Position numbers and translations under genes: made by a program. 64,000 nucleotides of DNA from Ancylobacter novellus (GTDB lineage: Bacteria; Pseudomonadota; Alphaproteobacteria; Rhizobiales; Xanthobacteraceae). The number at the start of each line of letters is the position of its first letter. Positions within the stretch are counted from its first letter, which is position 1. Location: assembly GCA_003241485.1 (NCBI GenBank), contig QFQD01000007.1:1-64000 (forward strand). The letters run 5' to 3'. The notes beneath the pieces were generated by a model that ran no database searches, was not told the DNA's origin, and saw nothing but the letters and a program-made list of their open reading frames with translations. Of the stretch, positions 49,942-57,723 are shown one piece after another.

Positions 49942-52278
49942 TCAGCCGCGTGGGGCGCGCGGCGGACGCCCGCCCGAGGGCTTTCCGCCCGGCCGGCCAC
50001 CCGAAGGCTTGTCGCCGCGCGGCTTGCCACCGAAGGACTTGCCACCACCCGGCTTGCCGCCGAAAGGCTTGCCGCCCGCCCGCGGCGCACCCTCACGCGA
50101 CCCGCCGGGACGTCCGCCCGAGGGCTTGTCACCAAAGGATTTTCCACCCGTGGGCCGATCCCCGAAGGACTTGCCACGGGGCTTGTCGCCGAACGACTTC
50201 TGGCCATAGGTCTTCTCGCCGAAGGGCTTGCGTGCGGGCCGCTCGGAACGCTCCGGACGGTCGCCGAAGTCGCGCGGCGGGCGCGCGGGACGTTCCTCGC
50301 GGCGCGGCGCCTCGCTTTCGTCTGCACGCGGCCGACGCGAGCGGTTCTGCTCGGACTTCACCCGCCCGGTAAAGGGTCGGTCGCTGGACTGGCCGCGATA
50401 AGGGCGCGCGCCCTCCGGCCGCTCGCTACGCTCCCGGAACGGACGGTCACCCGTGGGCCGTTCGCTGCGTTCGCGGAAGGGACGGTCCCCGCTGGGCCGC
50501 TCGCTACGTTCGCGGAACGGACGGTCTCCCGCCGGGCGCTCGCTGCGTTCGCGGAAGGGACGGTCCCCGCTGGGCCGCTCGCTGCGTTCGCGGAACGGAC
50601 GGTCTCCCGCCGGGCGCTCGCTGCGTTCGCGGAAGGGGCGGTCTCCGCTGGGCCGCTCGCTGCGTTCGCGGAACGGACGGTCTCCCGCCGGGCGTTCGCT
50701 GCGTTCGCGGAAAGGACGATCACCGCTGGGCCGCTCGCTGCGTTCGCGGAAGGGACGGTCCCCGCTGGGCCGCTCGCTGCGTTCACGGAAAGGACGATCA
50801 CCGCTGGGCCGCTCGCTGCGGTCGCGGAAGGGGCGGTCCCCGCTGGGGCGTTCGCTGCGTTCGCGGAAGGGACGATCACCCGCCGGGCGCTCGCTGCGTT
50901 CACGGAAGGGACGATCACCGCTGGGACGCTCGCTGCGCGCGGCGCCGTCATTCTCCTCGCGCGGGGCGCGCTCTTCGAAGCGCGGGCGGGCCGGACGCGG
51001 GCCGGCGCTTGAGCGGTCGCGGCTCGGCGCACGGGCCGGGCGGCCGGCGCGGGCGGGACGTTCGTCCTCGCCGGCCTCGAAGGTGGCTGCGCGGTCCGGG
51101 CGCTTGCGGAAGGTGCTCTCGCCACCCGCCCGCTTCGGCGCACGCACCGGACGGGCCCGGGCGGCCTCGCGCTCTTCCTCGCGGATTTCCCGCTCACGCA
51201 GCGGGCGGACCGGGCGCTCTTCCGTCGCGGTCTCGGTGGCACGCACGCGCTGCACCAGCACCTTGCGACCCTTGCGGTCGGCCACGATGCCGGCGGTGAC
51301 GGTGCGCTCGGGGCTCTCCTCAAGATCGATGGGCCGGCGGCGGTGGCGGTCCTCCGCGCCTTCCGGCTTGGCGTAGCGTGCCTTGGAGGTGCTCTTTGTC
51401 GCGGGACGCGGAGCGGGCGAAGACTCTTCCTGCTCGGCATGGTCGAACATCGGGCCCTCGAAATCCGCACCGGCGGCGGCGGAAAGCTCCGGGCCGAGCT
51501 GGTCGGCCAGAACGCGGGTGCGCACTTCCTCAACCGCACCCTGCGCGATCTCGCCGAGCTGGAACGGGCCATAGGAGAGGCGGATCAGCCGGTTGACGTC
51601 GAGCCCGAGCGCGCCGAGGACGTTACGCACCTCGCGGTTCTTGCCTTCGCGCAGCGCGAGCGTGAGCCAGGAATTGGCGCCCTGCACGCGGTCGAGCTTG
51701 GCCTCGATCGGGCCGTAATGCACGCCTTCGACAGTGATGCCGGCGATCAGCGCGTCGAGCTTTTCCGGCGACACCGTGCCCTTGGCGCGCACGCGGTAGC
51801 GCCGCAGCCAGCCGGTTTCCGGCAGCTCCAGCACGCGCGAGAGCCCGCCATCATTGGTGAGCAGGATCAGACCCTCGGTATTGAGGTCGAGCCGGCCGAC
51901 CGAAACGAGGCGCGGCAGGCCCGGCGGCAGGATCTCGAAGAGCGTGGGGCGGCCTTCCGGGTCGTAGTTCGTGGTCACCACGCCGCGGGGCTTGTGGTAC
52001 AGGAAGAGGCGCGTGCGCTCCTTCTGCGGCAAGGGTTCGCCGTCGACGGTGATGGCGTCCTCCGCCGTCACCGTGAAGGCCGGGCTTTCCAGCACCGCCC
52101 CGTTCACCGCGACCCGCCCGGCGAGGATCCATTCCTCGATCTCGCGGCGCGAGCCGAGCCCGGCGCGGGCGATGACCTTGGCGACGCGCTCGGCCTCGCG
52201 CGGCTCGGCCGGGGCCAGGTTGCGGGGCGCGCGCGGGACGCGGTTGTGATCCTTGCGGGGCGGCGTGTTCTTCGGCAT
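49942..52278 (-). CDS. 23S rRNA pseudouridine synthase (RluB/RsuA family) with very long repetitive tail
   Basis: The first 265 or so of 778 residues are a normal enzyme: an S4 RNA-binding domain (RVAKVIARAGLGSRREIEEWI) and the synthase domain with the catalytic Asp in VGRLDLNTEGLILLTNDG and GKNREVRNVLGALGL. The remaining 510 residues are low complexity, very rich in Arg, Pro, Gly and Asp/Glu. They include a 14-copy tandem repeat of 13 residues (consensus RSERPSGDRPFRE, nt 50392-50937) and a C-terminal zone of KSFGDKP/GGKP repeats. The true start is ATG at 52278 (MPKNTPPRKDHN); the frame extends to 52569 over the tadA region. The tail is probably disordered and RNA-binding. Confidence 0.93.
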   Translation of the reverse strand: MPKNTPPRKDHNRVPRAPRNLAPAEPREAERVAKVIARAGLGSRREIEEWILAGRVAVNGAVLESPAFTVTAEDAITVDGEPLPQKERTRLFLYHKPRGVVTTNYDPEGRPTLFEILPPGLPRLVSVGRLDLNTEGLILLTNDGGLSRVLELPETGWLRRYRVRAKGTVSPEKLDALIAGITVEGVHYGPIEAKLDRVQGANSWLTLALREGKNREVRNVLGALGLDVNRLIRLSYGPFQLGEIAQGAVEEVRTRVLADQLGPELSAAAGADFEGPMFDHAEQEESSPAPRPATKSTSKARYAKPEGAEDRHRRRPIDLEESPERTVTAGIVADRKGRKVLVQRVRATETATEERPVRPLREREIREEEREAARARPVRAPKRAGGESTFRKRPDRAATFEAGEDERPARAGRPARAPSRDRSSAGPRPARPRFEERAPREENDGAARSERPSGDRPFRERSERPAGDRPFRERSERPSGDRPFRDRSERPSGDRPFRERSERPSGDRPFRERSERPSGDRPFRERSERPAGDRPFRERSERPSGDRPFRERSERPAGDRPFRERSERPSGDRPFRERSERPAGDRPFRERSERPSGDRPFRERSERPTGDRPFRERSERPEGARPYRGQSSDRPFTGRVKSEQNRSRRPRADESEAPRREERPARPPRDFGDRPERSERPARKPFGEKTYGQKSFGDKPRGKSFGDRPTGGKSFGDKPSGGRPGGSREGAPRAGGKPFGGKPGGGKSFGGKPRGDKPSGGRPGGKPSGGRPPRAPRG
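50392..50937 (-). repeat. 14-copy 39-bp coding tandem repeat in the pseudouridine synthase gene
   Basis: Fourteen adjacent 39-bp units encode RSERPxGDRPFRE, where x is Ser, Ala, Thr or Glu; the last copy is diverged (EGARPYRG). Most change is synonymous or Ser/Ala alternation. There are no spacers, so it is not a CRISPR array. Confidence 0.95.
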
Positions 52279-52426
52279 GGGGTGCGATCGTCCGGGGTGC
52301 GATCCGGATTTGCGTACGATCCGGGCTTCAAGCGATATCCGTAATGGGGCGCGGGTGCTAGCACGTCCGCGACGTGAAGGCGAGCTTTTGGCGGCAAGGC
52401 CGTCATGCAGAAGGGATGGCGGGCAG

Positions 52427-52888
52427 GTGGCGGCAGAACCGACGGCACGGCGGGACTTCATGGCGCTGGCGCTGGAGCAGGCCATGGCGGCCGGGGCGCG
52501 CGGCGAGGTACCGGTCGGCGCGGTGCTGGTGCGGGACGGCGCGGTGCTGGCGGCGGACGGCAACCGCACGCGCGAGCTTTCCGACCCCTCCGCCCATGCC
52601 GAGATGCTGGTGATCCGCGCGGGGGCGGCCCGGCTCGGCAGCGACCGCCTGCCCGACTGCGACCTCTATGTCACGCTGGAGCCCTGCACCATGTGCGCGG
52701 GGGCCATCGCCTGGGCGCGGCTGCGCCGGCTCTATTACGGCGCGGCGGACCCGAAGGGCGGGGCAGTGGAAAGCGGCGTGCGCTTCTTCGCCCAGCCGAC
52801 CTGCCATCACCGGCCCGATATCTATGGCGGGCTCGGAGAGAGCGAGGCCGCGCGGCTGCTGCGCGATTTCTTCGCCGGGCGGCGCTGA
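52427..52888 (+). CDS. tadA: tRNA-specific adenosine deaminase
   Basis: TadA converts A34 to inosine in tRNA-Arg(ACG). The 153-residue product has the zinc site HAEM (His and catalytic Glu) and PCTMCAGA, plus DPKGGAVESGVRFF and the QPTCHHRPDIYGG segment typical of alphaproteobacterial TadA. GTG at 52427 gives an N-terminus (MAAEPTARRDFMALALEQA) like that of Agrobacterium TadA; ATG at 52460 is the alternative. The gene is divergent from the pseudouridine synthase. Confidence 0.93.
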   Translation: MAAEPTARRDFMALALEQAMAAGARGEVPVGAVLVRDGAVLAADGNRTRELSDPSAHAEMLVIRAGAARLGSDRLPDCDLYVTLEPCTMCAGAIAWARLRRLYYGAADPKGGAVESGVRFFAQPTCHHRPDIYGGLGESEAARLLRDFFAGRR

Positions 52889-52894
52889 AGCGGC

Positions 52895-53917
52895 TCAGTT
52901 CACCCGCGAGACGCAGAAATCCACCACGTCGAGCAATGCGCGCTTGGCCGGGCCGGCCGGGAACAGGCCGAGCGCGTCGCGCGCCATGGCGCCATAGTGC
53001 CGCGCGCGCTCCACCGTGTCGGCCAGCGCCCGGTGGCGCACCAGCAGCTCGACAGCGCGCTCCAGGTCGCCCTCGCCGATCTCGCTCTGTTCGAGACAGC
53101 GGCGCCAGAAGTCGCGCTCCGCCTCGTTCCCGCGGCGGAAGGCGAGGATGATCGGCAGCGTGATCTTTCCCTCGCGGAAATCGTCGCCGACATTCTTGCC
53201 GAGCGCTGCGCCGTCGCCGCCATAATCGAGCACGTCGTCAACCAGCTGGAAGGCGATGCCCAGATTCATGCCGTAGCTGCGGCTGGCGGACTGCTCGGCC
53301 TTCGGCCGTCCGGCCAGCACGGGGCCGACCTCGCAGGCCGCGGCGAACAGTTCGGCCGTCTTGCCGCGAATGACGCCGAGATACTCGTCCTCGCTGGTCG
53401 CGGTGTTCTTGGCGGCGGCGAGCTGGGCCACCTCGCCCTCGGCGATCACAACTGCGGCATTGGACAGGATGTCGAGCGCGGTAAGGTTGCCGACCTCGAT
53501 CATCATGCGGAACGCCTGGCCGAGCAGGAAGTCGCCCACCAGCACGCTGGCCTCATTGCCCCACAGCATGCGCGCGGCGAGCTTGCCCCGGCGCATCTCG
53601 CTGTCGTCGACCACGTCGTCATGCAGCAGCGTCGCCGTGTGCATGAACTCGACCGAGGCGGCGAGCTTCACCGCGCCATCGCCCTGGTAAGCCGTGAGCG
53701 CGGTGGTGGCGAGGGTGAGCATGGGCCGCAACCGCTTGCCGCCCGAGGAAATCAGGTGCTGCGCCACTTCCGGGATCATCGCCACATCCGAACCGGTGCG
53801 CGACAGGATGAGCGCGTTCACCCGCTCCATATCGGTGCGCACCAGCTTGACGATGCCCTCGATGGAGGGCGTTGCCGACATCTCGGCGGCGGGATCGAAG
53901 GGCAGGACGACGGCCAA
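52895..53917 (-). CDS. Long-chain polyprenyl diphosphate synthase (ubiquinone side chain)
   Basis: A trans-prenyltransferase of the IspB type, 340 residues. The first Asp-rich motif is LLHDDVVDDSEMRRG near residue 98, preceded by GGKRLRPML; the second is FQLVDDVLDYGGD. It extends farnesyl diphosphate to the quinone tail; the length (octa, nona or deca) cannot be read from sequence, though decaprenyl is usual for this group. The annotated start is TTG at 53917; ATG at 53881 is possible. It is convergent with tadA, with stops 6 bp apart. Confidence 0.92.
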   Translation of the reverse strand: MAVVLPFDPAAEMSATPSIEGIVKLVRTDMERVNALILSRTGSDVAMIPEVAQHLISSGGKRLRPMLTLATTALTAYQGDGAVKLAASVEFMHTATLLHDDVVDDSEMRRGKLAARMLWGNEASVLVGDFLLGQAFRMMIEVGNLTALDILSNAAVVIAEGEVAQLAAAKNTATSEDEYLGVIRGKTAELFAAACEVGPVLAGRPKAEQSASRSYGMNLGIAFQLVDDVLDYGGDGAALGKNVGDDFREGKITLPIILAFRRGNEAERDFWRRCLEQSEIGEGDLERAVELLVRHRALADTVERARHYGAMARDALGLFPAGPAKRALLDVVDFCVSRVN

Positions 53918-54132
53918 GGGAAGGTTCCGATCGTTGACGTGGGATGCGCACCCTATGAAACGTTGGGCGGAACGTCACCTGCCGGAAAGTTACAGCCATC
54001 AGCCGCCGCTGTCCGGGCAGATGCGCCCGCCAGCTTTCGCCATAGCGCAAATACAGGCCCGGCGAAAAGAGCCGAGCGCCGGCGCGTGCGAGGGGTATGC
54101 GCATTCGCACGCCGTCATGGCATCATGCACCC

Positions 54133-54357
54133 ATGCGTGAACTGCTTCGTACCAACGATATCGTCCTGCTCTCGGCCATCGAGGCGCTGCTTGACGGCGC
54201 CGGGATCGACCACCTCGTGCTCGACCAGCACATGAGCGTGATGGAGGGCTCCATCGGCCTGCTTCCGCGTCGGCTGCTGGTGGCGGATGATGGCCATGCC
54301 CGTGCCCGCGCGCTCCTGACAGAAGCCGGCCTCGGCGCCGAGCTGCCGGCGCCATGA
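54133..54357 (+). CDS. DUF2007 domain protein
   Basis: A 74-residue protein starting MRELLRTNDIVLLSAIEALLDGAGID, with a short alpha/beta fold ending in RRLLVADDGHARARALL. DUF2007 proteins are small putative signalling proteins of unknown mechanism. Its stop overlaps the next start (ATGA), so it is coupled to the methyltransferase gene. Confidence 0.85.
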   Translation: MRELLRTNDIVLLSAIEALLDGAGIDHLVLDQHMSVMEGSIGLLPRRLLVADDGHARARALLTEAGLGAELPAP

Positions 54358-55181
54358 GCGGCGAGGACACCGCTGCCGCGCCTGCCGGTGCCGCCATTCC
54401 AGAGGAACTGACCGACGACGCGTTTCTCGGCGGCCGGCTTCGCCTGCTGCAGCCGGCGCGCGGCCATCGCGCCGGTCACGACGCGCTGCTGCTTGCCGCG
54501 AGCGTGCCGGACGATGCCCGCCGCGCGGTCGATCTCGGCGCCGGCGTCGGCACGGCCGGGCTGGCGCTGGCCACCCGGCTGCCGGACGTCGCGGTGACGC
54601 TGGTGGAGATCGATCTCGCCACCGCCGCGCTTGCCGCCCGCAATGCCGCCCGCCAGCTGCCTGACCTCTCCATGCGGCTCGATGTCGCGATTGCCGATGT
54701 CGCCACGCTGGGACGCCCGGGCGGTCCCGCCCGGCCCGCCCCGCGCGCGGCCGATGCGGTGCTGATGAACCCGCCTTTCAACGATCCGGCCCGCCATCGC
54801 GTCTCGCCGCGCGGGGCCCGCGCGCTGGCCCATGCCGTGCCGGACGCGGACATTGGCAGCTGGATCACCGCCGCCGAGCGGCTGCTGGAGCCTGGCGGGC
54901 GGTTGACACTGATCCACCGGCCGGAGGCGATCGAGGTGCTGCTGGCGGCGCTCAAGGGCCGTTTCGGTGCCGTGACGATCCGTCCCGTTCATCCGCGCGC
55001 TGACCTGCCTGCCATTCGCCTGCTCATCGGCGCGGTGAAGGGACGGCGCACGCCCCCCGCCCTGCTACCTCCCCTTGTGCTGGCCGATGGCGAGGGCCGA
55101 CCCTCCCCGGCGGCGGCGCGCATCCTGCGGGAAGGGGCCAGCGTCGAGCAGGCGCTGAATCCCATGTTGCCGGACGCTTGA
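54354..55181 (+). CDS. SAM-dependent methyltransferase, TrmN6-like
   Basis: A 275-residue class I methyltransferase. Motif I is AVDLGAGVGTAGLALA, and the N6-adenine-type catalytic motif NPPF is in AVLMNPPFND near residue 145. The N-terminal LGGRLRLLQPARGHRAGHDALLLAA is typical of the TrmN6 (tRNA1-Val A37) family. An RNA target is likely but not proven. It is translationally coupled to the DUF2007 gene and followed closely by a peptidase gene. Confidence 0.88.
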   Translation: MSGEDTAAAPAGAAIPEELTDDAFLGGRLRLLQPARGHRAGHDALLLAASVPDDARRAVDLGAGVGTAGLALATRLPDVAVTLVEIDLATAALAARNAARQLPDLSMRLDVAIADVATLGRPGGPARPAPRAADAVLMNPPFNDPARHRVSPRGARALAHAVPDADIGSWITAAERLLEPGGRLTLIHRPEAIEVLLAALKGRFGAVTIRPVHPRADLPAIRLLIGAVKGRRTPPALLPPLVLADGEGRPSPAAARILREGASVEQALNPMLPDA

Positions 55182-55201
55182 GCCGGGGGGTTCAAGACCC
55201 T

Positions 55202-56113
55202 ATGTCTTCCGTCATGGCTACAGCACCCTTCTTCGCCGAATTCCGCCGCCGCCTCGATCCCGTCCTGCCCCAGCGCCTGCGCGGCGATGCCGCCATCGTG
55301 CCGGTGGTGCGTCTGCACGGGGCGATCGGCATGTCACGGCCGTTCAATCCGGGCATCACCTTCGCCAACACGGCCAAGGCGCTTGACCGCGCCTTCGCGG
55401 TGAAGCGGGCGAAGGCGGTGGCGCTGGTGATCAATTCGCCCGGCGGCTCGCCGGTGCAGTCGCATCTCATCCATCGCCGCATCCGCCTGCTGGCGGAGGA
55501 GAAGGGGCTGCCTGTCATCGCCTTCGTCGAGGATGTCGCCGCGTCCGGTGGCTACATGCTCGCCAGCGCGGCGGACGAGATCGTCGCGGATCCGTTTTCC
55601 ATCGTCGGCTCCATCGGCGTTGTCAGCGCCGGCTTCGGTTTCAACCGGGCGCTGGAGAAGCTCGGCATCGACCGGCGCGTCTATACCGCCGGTGAGAGCA
55701 AGGTGATCCTCGACCCGTTCCAGCCGGAGAAGGCGGAGGACGTGGAGCGCCTCAAGGCGATCCAGAAGGAAATCCACGACGAGTTCACCGCGCTGGTGAA
55801 GCGCCGGCGTACCGGTGTGCTGAGCGCGGACGAGGCGACGCTGTTCTCCGGCGCGTTCTGGACCGCCACGCAGGCGCAGGAACTCGGCCTGATCGACGCC
55901 ATCGGCGATATCCGCTCCTTCCTGCGCGCCCGCTATGGCGAGAAGGTTTCCACCCCGCTCATCGAGAGCAAGGCCGGGCTGTTCGGCCGCCGCACGCCCG
56001 GTATTGCGGGTCTGGAGGCGGACGCGATCGGGCCGGGCATTGGCGCCGGCCTCTCTGAGAGCGTGCTCTCGGCGGCTGAGGAGCGTGCGCTCTGGGGGCG
56101 TTACGGTCTATGA
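55202..56113 (+). CDS. S49 family serine peptidase (SohB/SppA-like)
   Basis: A second S49 peptidase in the window, 303 residues from the ATG at 55202 (TTG 55178 overlaps the previous stop; ATG 55214 is also possible). The Ser nucleophile is in EDVAASGGYMLASAA, and the Lys is in YTAGESKVILDPF. NSPGGSPVQSHLIHRRIR carries the oxyanion-side region. No transmembrane helix is evident, unlike sppA at 36478. It may be peripheral or cytoplasmic. Confidence 0.9.
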   Translation: MSSVMATAPFFAEFRRRLDPVLPQRLRGDAAIVPVVRLHGAIGMSRPFNPGITFANTAKALDRAFAVKRAKAVALVINSPGGSPVQSHLIHRRIRLLAEEKGLPVIAFVEDVAASGGYMLASAADEIVADPFSIVGSIGVVSAGFGFNRALEKLGIDRRVYTAGESKVILDPFQPEKAEDVERLKAIQKEIHDEFTALVKRRRTGVLSADEATLFSGAFWTATQAQELGLIDAIGDIRSFLRARYGEKVSTPLIESKAGLFGRRTPGIAGLEADAIGPGIGAGLSESVLSAAEERALWGRYGL

Positions 56114-56144
56114 TGTTCGTGCCCGCATGAAAGGGAATTCCTTT

Positions 56145-56339
56145 ATGCCGCCTGTGATCGTGCTCGCCCTGGGGGCGGTCGGTGCCGCCGCTCTGGTCAA
56201 GCTGCTGGCCAAGGAATCGCGTCGCGTGAACGCCGAGCTCGACGCCACGCGTCGTGCCGAGGAGGCGAACCAGCCGGCCGGCCGGGCGACCCTGCGTCGC
56301 GATCCCGCGACCGGCGAATACCGGCCCTCCGGCTCCTGA
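56145..56339 (+). CDS. Small membrane-anchored protein, unknown function
   Basis: A 64-residue protein with an N-terminal hydrophobic helix (MPPVIVLALGAVGAAALVKLL) and a charged C-terminal part ending DPATGEYRPSGS. AAGGGA about 10 nt before the ATG at 56145 favours it over the ATG at 56127. It follows the S49 gene by 31 bp and is probably co-transcribed. Confidence 0.75.
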   Translation: MPPVIVLALGAVGAAALVKLLAKESRRVNAELDATRRAEEANQPAGRATLRRDPATGEYRPSGS

Positions 56340-56469
56340 AATTCCAGCGTTCGCTCCTGACGTGTCAGGCAGCGGTCGCGCTCGGCCGTGAAACGCCCGT
56401 GCCGAAGCTGTCGGAGGCGGCGGGGCTTCCTATCATTACCGCGAATTCACTTTATACACCGGCACTTAC

Positions 56470-56491
56470 GCCCTACCCCTTGAGGTAGGGC
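56470..56491. promoter_or_regulatory. Inverted repeat upstream of macA, possible operator
   Basis: GCCCTACC-ccttga-GGTAGGGC is a perfect 8-bp inverted repeat with a 6-nt spacer, 17 bp before the macA ATG. The 22-bp size suits a dimeric repressor; as RNA it could fold near the ribosome binding site. Confidence 0.5.
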
Positions 56492-56508
56492 AGGTTCAGG
56501 ACGGTGGA

Positions 56509-57714
56509 ATGTTGCAGAGGTCGCAAAGTGGTTGGACGACGGGTGCCAAGGCACGGCGGCGCCGACGCTGGCCGACAGTGCTGCTGCTCGCGGCCGTCCT
56601 CGCCGCCGGCGGCGGCTATTACTATTACCGCGAGGTGGTGGCGCCCTCGCAGGCGGTGCCCGCCTTCCAGACCGCCAAGGTCGAGGTCGGCGACATCGAG
56701 ACCACGGTCACCGCCATCGCCAACATGCAGCCGAAGAACTATGTCGATGTCGGCACGCAGGTGTCCGGCCAGCTGCGCACCATTCATCCCGATATCGGGG
56801 CGCTGGTGAAAAAGGACGACCTGCTGGCGGTGATCGATCCCACCGTCTACCAGACCCGCGTCGCCGGAGACCGCGCCAGCCTCGACAATCTGCGCGCCCA
56901 GCTGGCGCAGGCGCAGGCCCAGCTCACCCTTGACCGGCTCCGCAATGAGCGCGCCCAGCAGCTTCTCGCCAACCAGAGCGGCAGCAAGGATGCCGCCGAC
57001 GCGGCCGAGGCGACCATGCGCATCAGCGAGGCCAAGATCGACGCGCTGAAGGCGCAGATCGCCCAGACCCAGGCGACGCTGGACGGCGACCTCGCCAATC
57101 TCGGCTACACCAAGATCTATGCGCCGATGGACGGCACGGTGGTTTCCATCACCGCCCGCGAGGGCTCGACGCTGAATGCCAACCAGTCGGCGCCCATCGT
57201 CCTGCGCATTGCCGATCTGCAGACCATGACGGTGACGGCGCAGGTCGCCGAGGGCGACATTCCCCGCATCAAGGTCGGCACGCCGGTCTATTTCTCGACG
57301 CTCGGTCTGCCCGACCGACGCTGGCAGGGCGAGGTGCGGCAGATCGAGCCGACGCCGACCATCGTCAACGACGTGGTGCTCTACAATGTGCTGATCGACG
57401 TGCCGAACGACGACCTCAGCCTTATGACCAACATGACCGCGCAGGTGTTCTTCCGCCTCGGCGAGGCCAAGGGCGTCCCGCTGGTGCCCACGCAGGCCCT
57501 GCGCACCCGCCGGGACGGCAGCCAGAGCGTGCGCGTGTTGACGCCGGGCGGGGTCGAGGAGCGCGTGGTGAAGACCGGCCTGTCGAACCGCACCGTCACC
57601 CAGATCGTGGACGGCCTGCAGCCGGGTGAAACCGTGGTGACCGGCAATGCCGCGACGGCGGCGCCGCGTCCCGCGGGAGGGTCGCGCCCGTCCATGCCGC
57701 CGCGGCTCGGCTGA
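56509..57714 (+). CDS. macA: MacA-like periplasmic adaptor of an ABC efflux pump
   Basis: A 401-residue membrane fusion protein of the HlyD/MacA family. An N-terminal transmembrane anchor (about residues 20-42, then YYYYREVVAP) leads to a lipoyl half-motif (VDVGTQVSGQL), a long coiled hairpin (residues 120-190), and a beta-barrel (PAPMDGTVVSI-like YAPMDGTVVSITAREG). It would link an inner-membrane MacB to an outer-membrane channel. Its partner macB follows 9 bp downstream but is broken. No outer-membrane factor gene is present. Confidence 0.92.
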   Translation: MLQRSQSGWTTGAKARRRRRWPTVLLLAAVLAAGGGYYYYREVVAPSQAVPAFQTAKVEVGDIETTVTAIANMQPKNYVDVGTQVSGQLRTIHPDIGALVKKDDLLAVIDPTVYQTRVAGDRASLDNLRAQLAQAQAQLTLDRLRNERAQQLLANQSGSKDAADAAEATMRISEAKIDALKAQIAQTQATLDGDLANLGYTKIYAPMDGTVVSITAREGSTLNANQSAPIVLRIADLQTMTVTAQVAEGDIPRIKVGTPVYFSTLGLPDRRWQGEVRQIEPTPTIVNDVVLYNVLIDVPNDDLSLMTNMTAQVFFRLGEAKGVPLVPTQALRTRRDGSQSVRVLTPGGVEERVVKTGLSNRTVTQIVDGLQPGETVVTGNAATAAPRPAGGSRPSMPPRLG

Positions 57715-57723
57715 GGCGGCGCC

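Noticed and set aside
50392..50937. CRISPR-like array of 39-bp repeats
   Set aside because: The units are adjacent without spacers and are in frame with the pseudouridine synthase gene, encoding a 13-residue peptide repeat.
49831..51376. Long plus-strand open frames with repeats such as LAAFAEGT and GRSLRSRK
   Set aside because: They are antisense to the pseudouridine synthase tail. The 39-bp unit is a multiple of three and lacks stops in several frames, so long shadow frames are expected.
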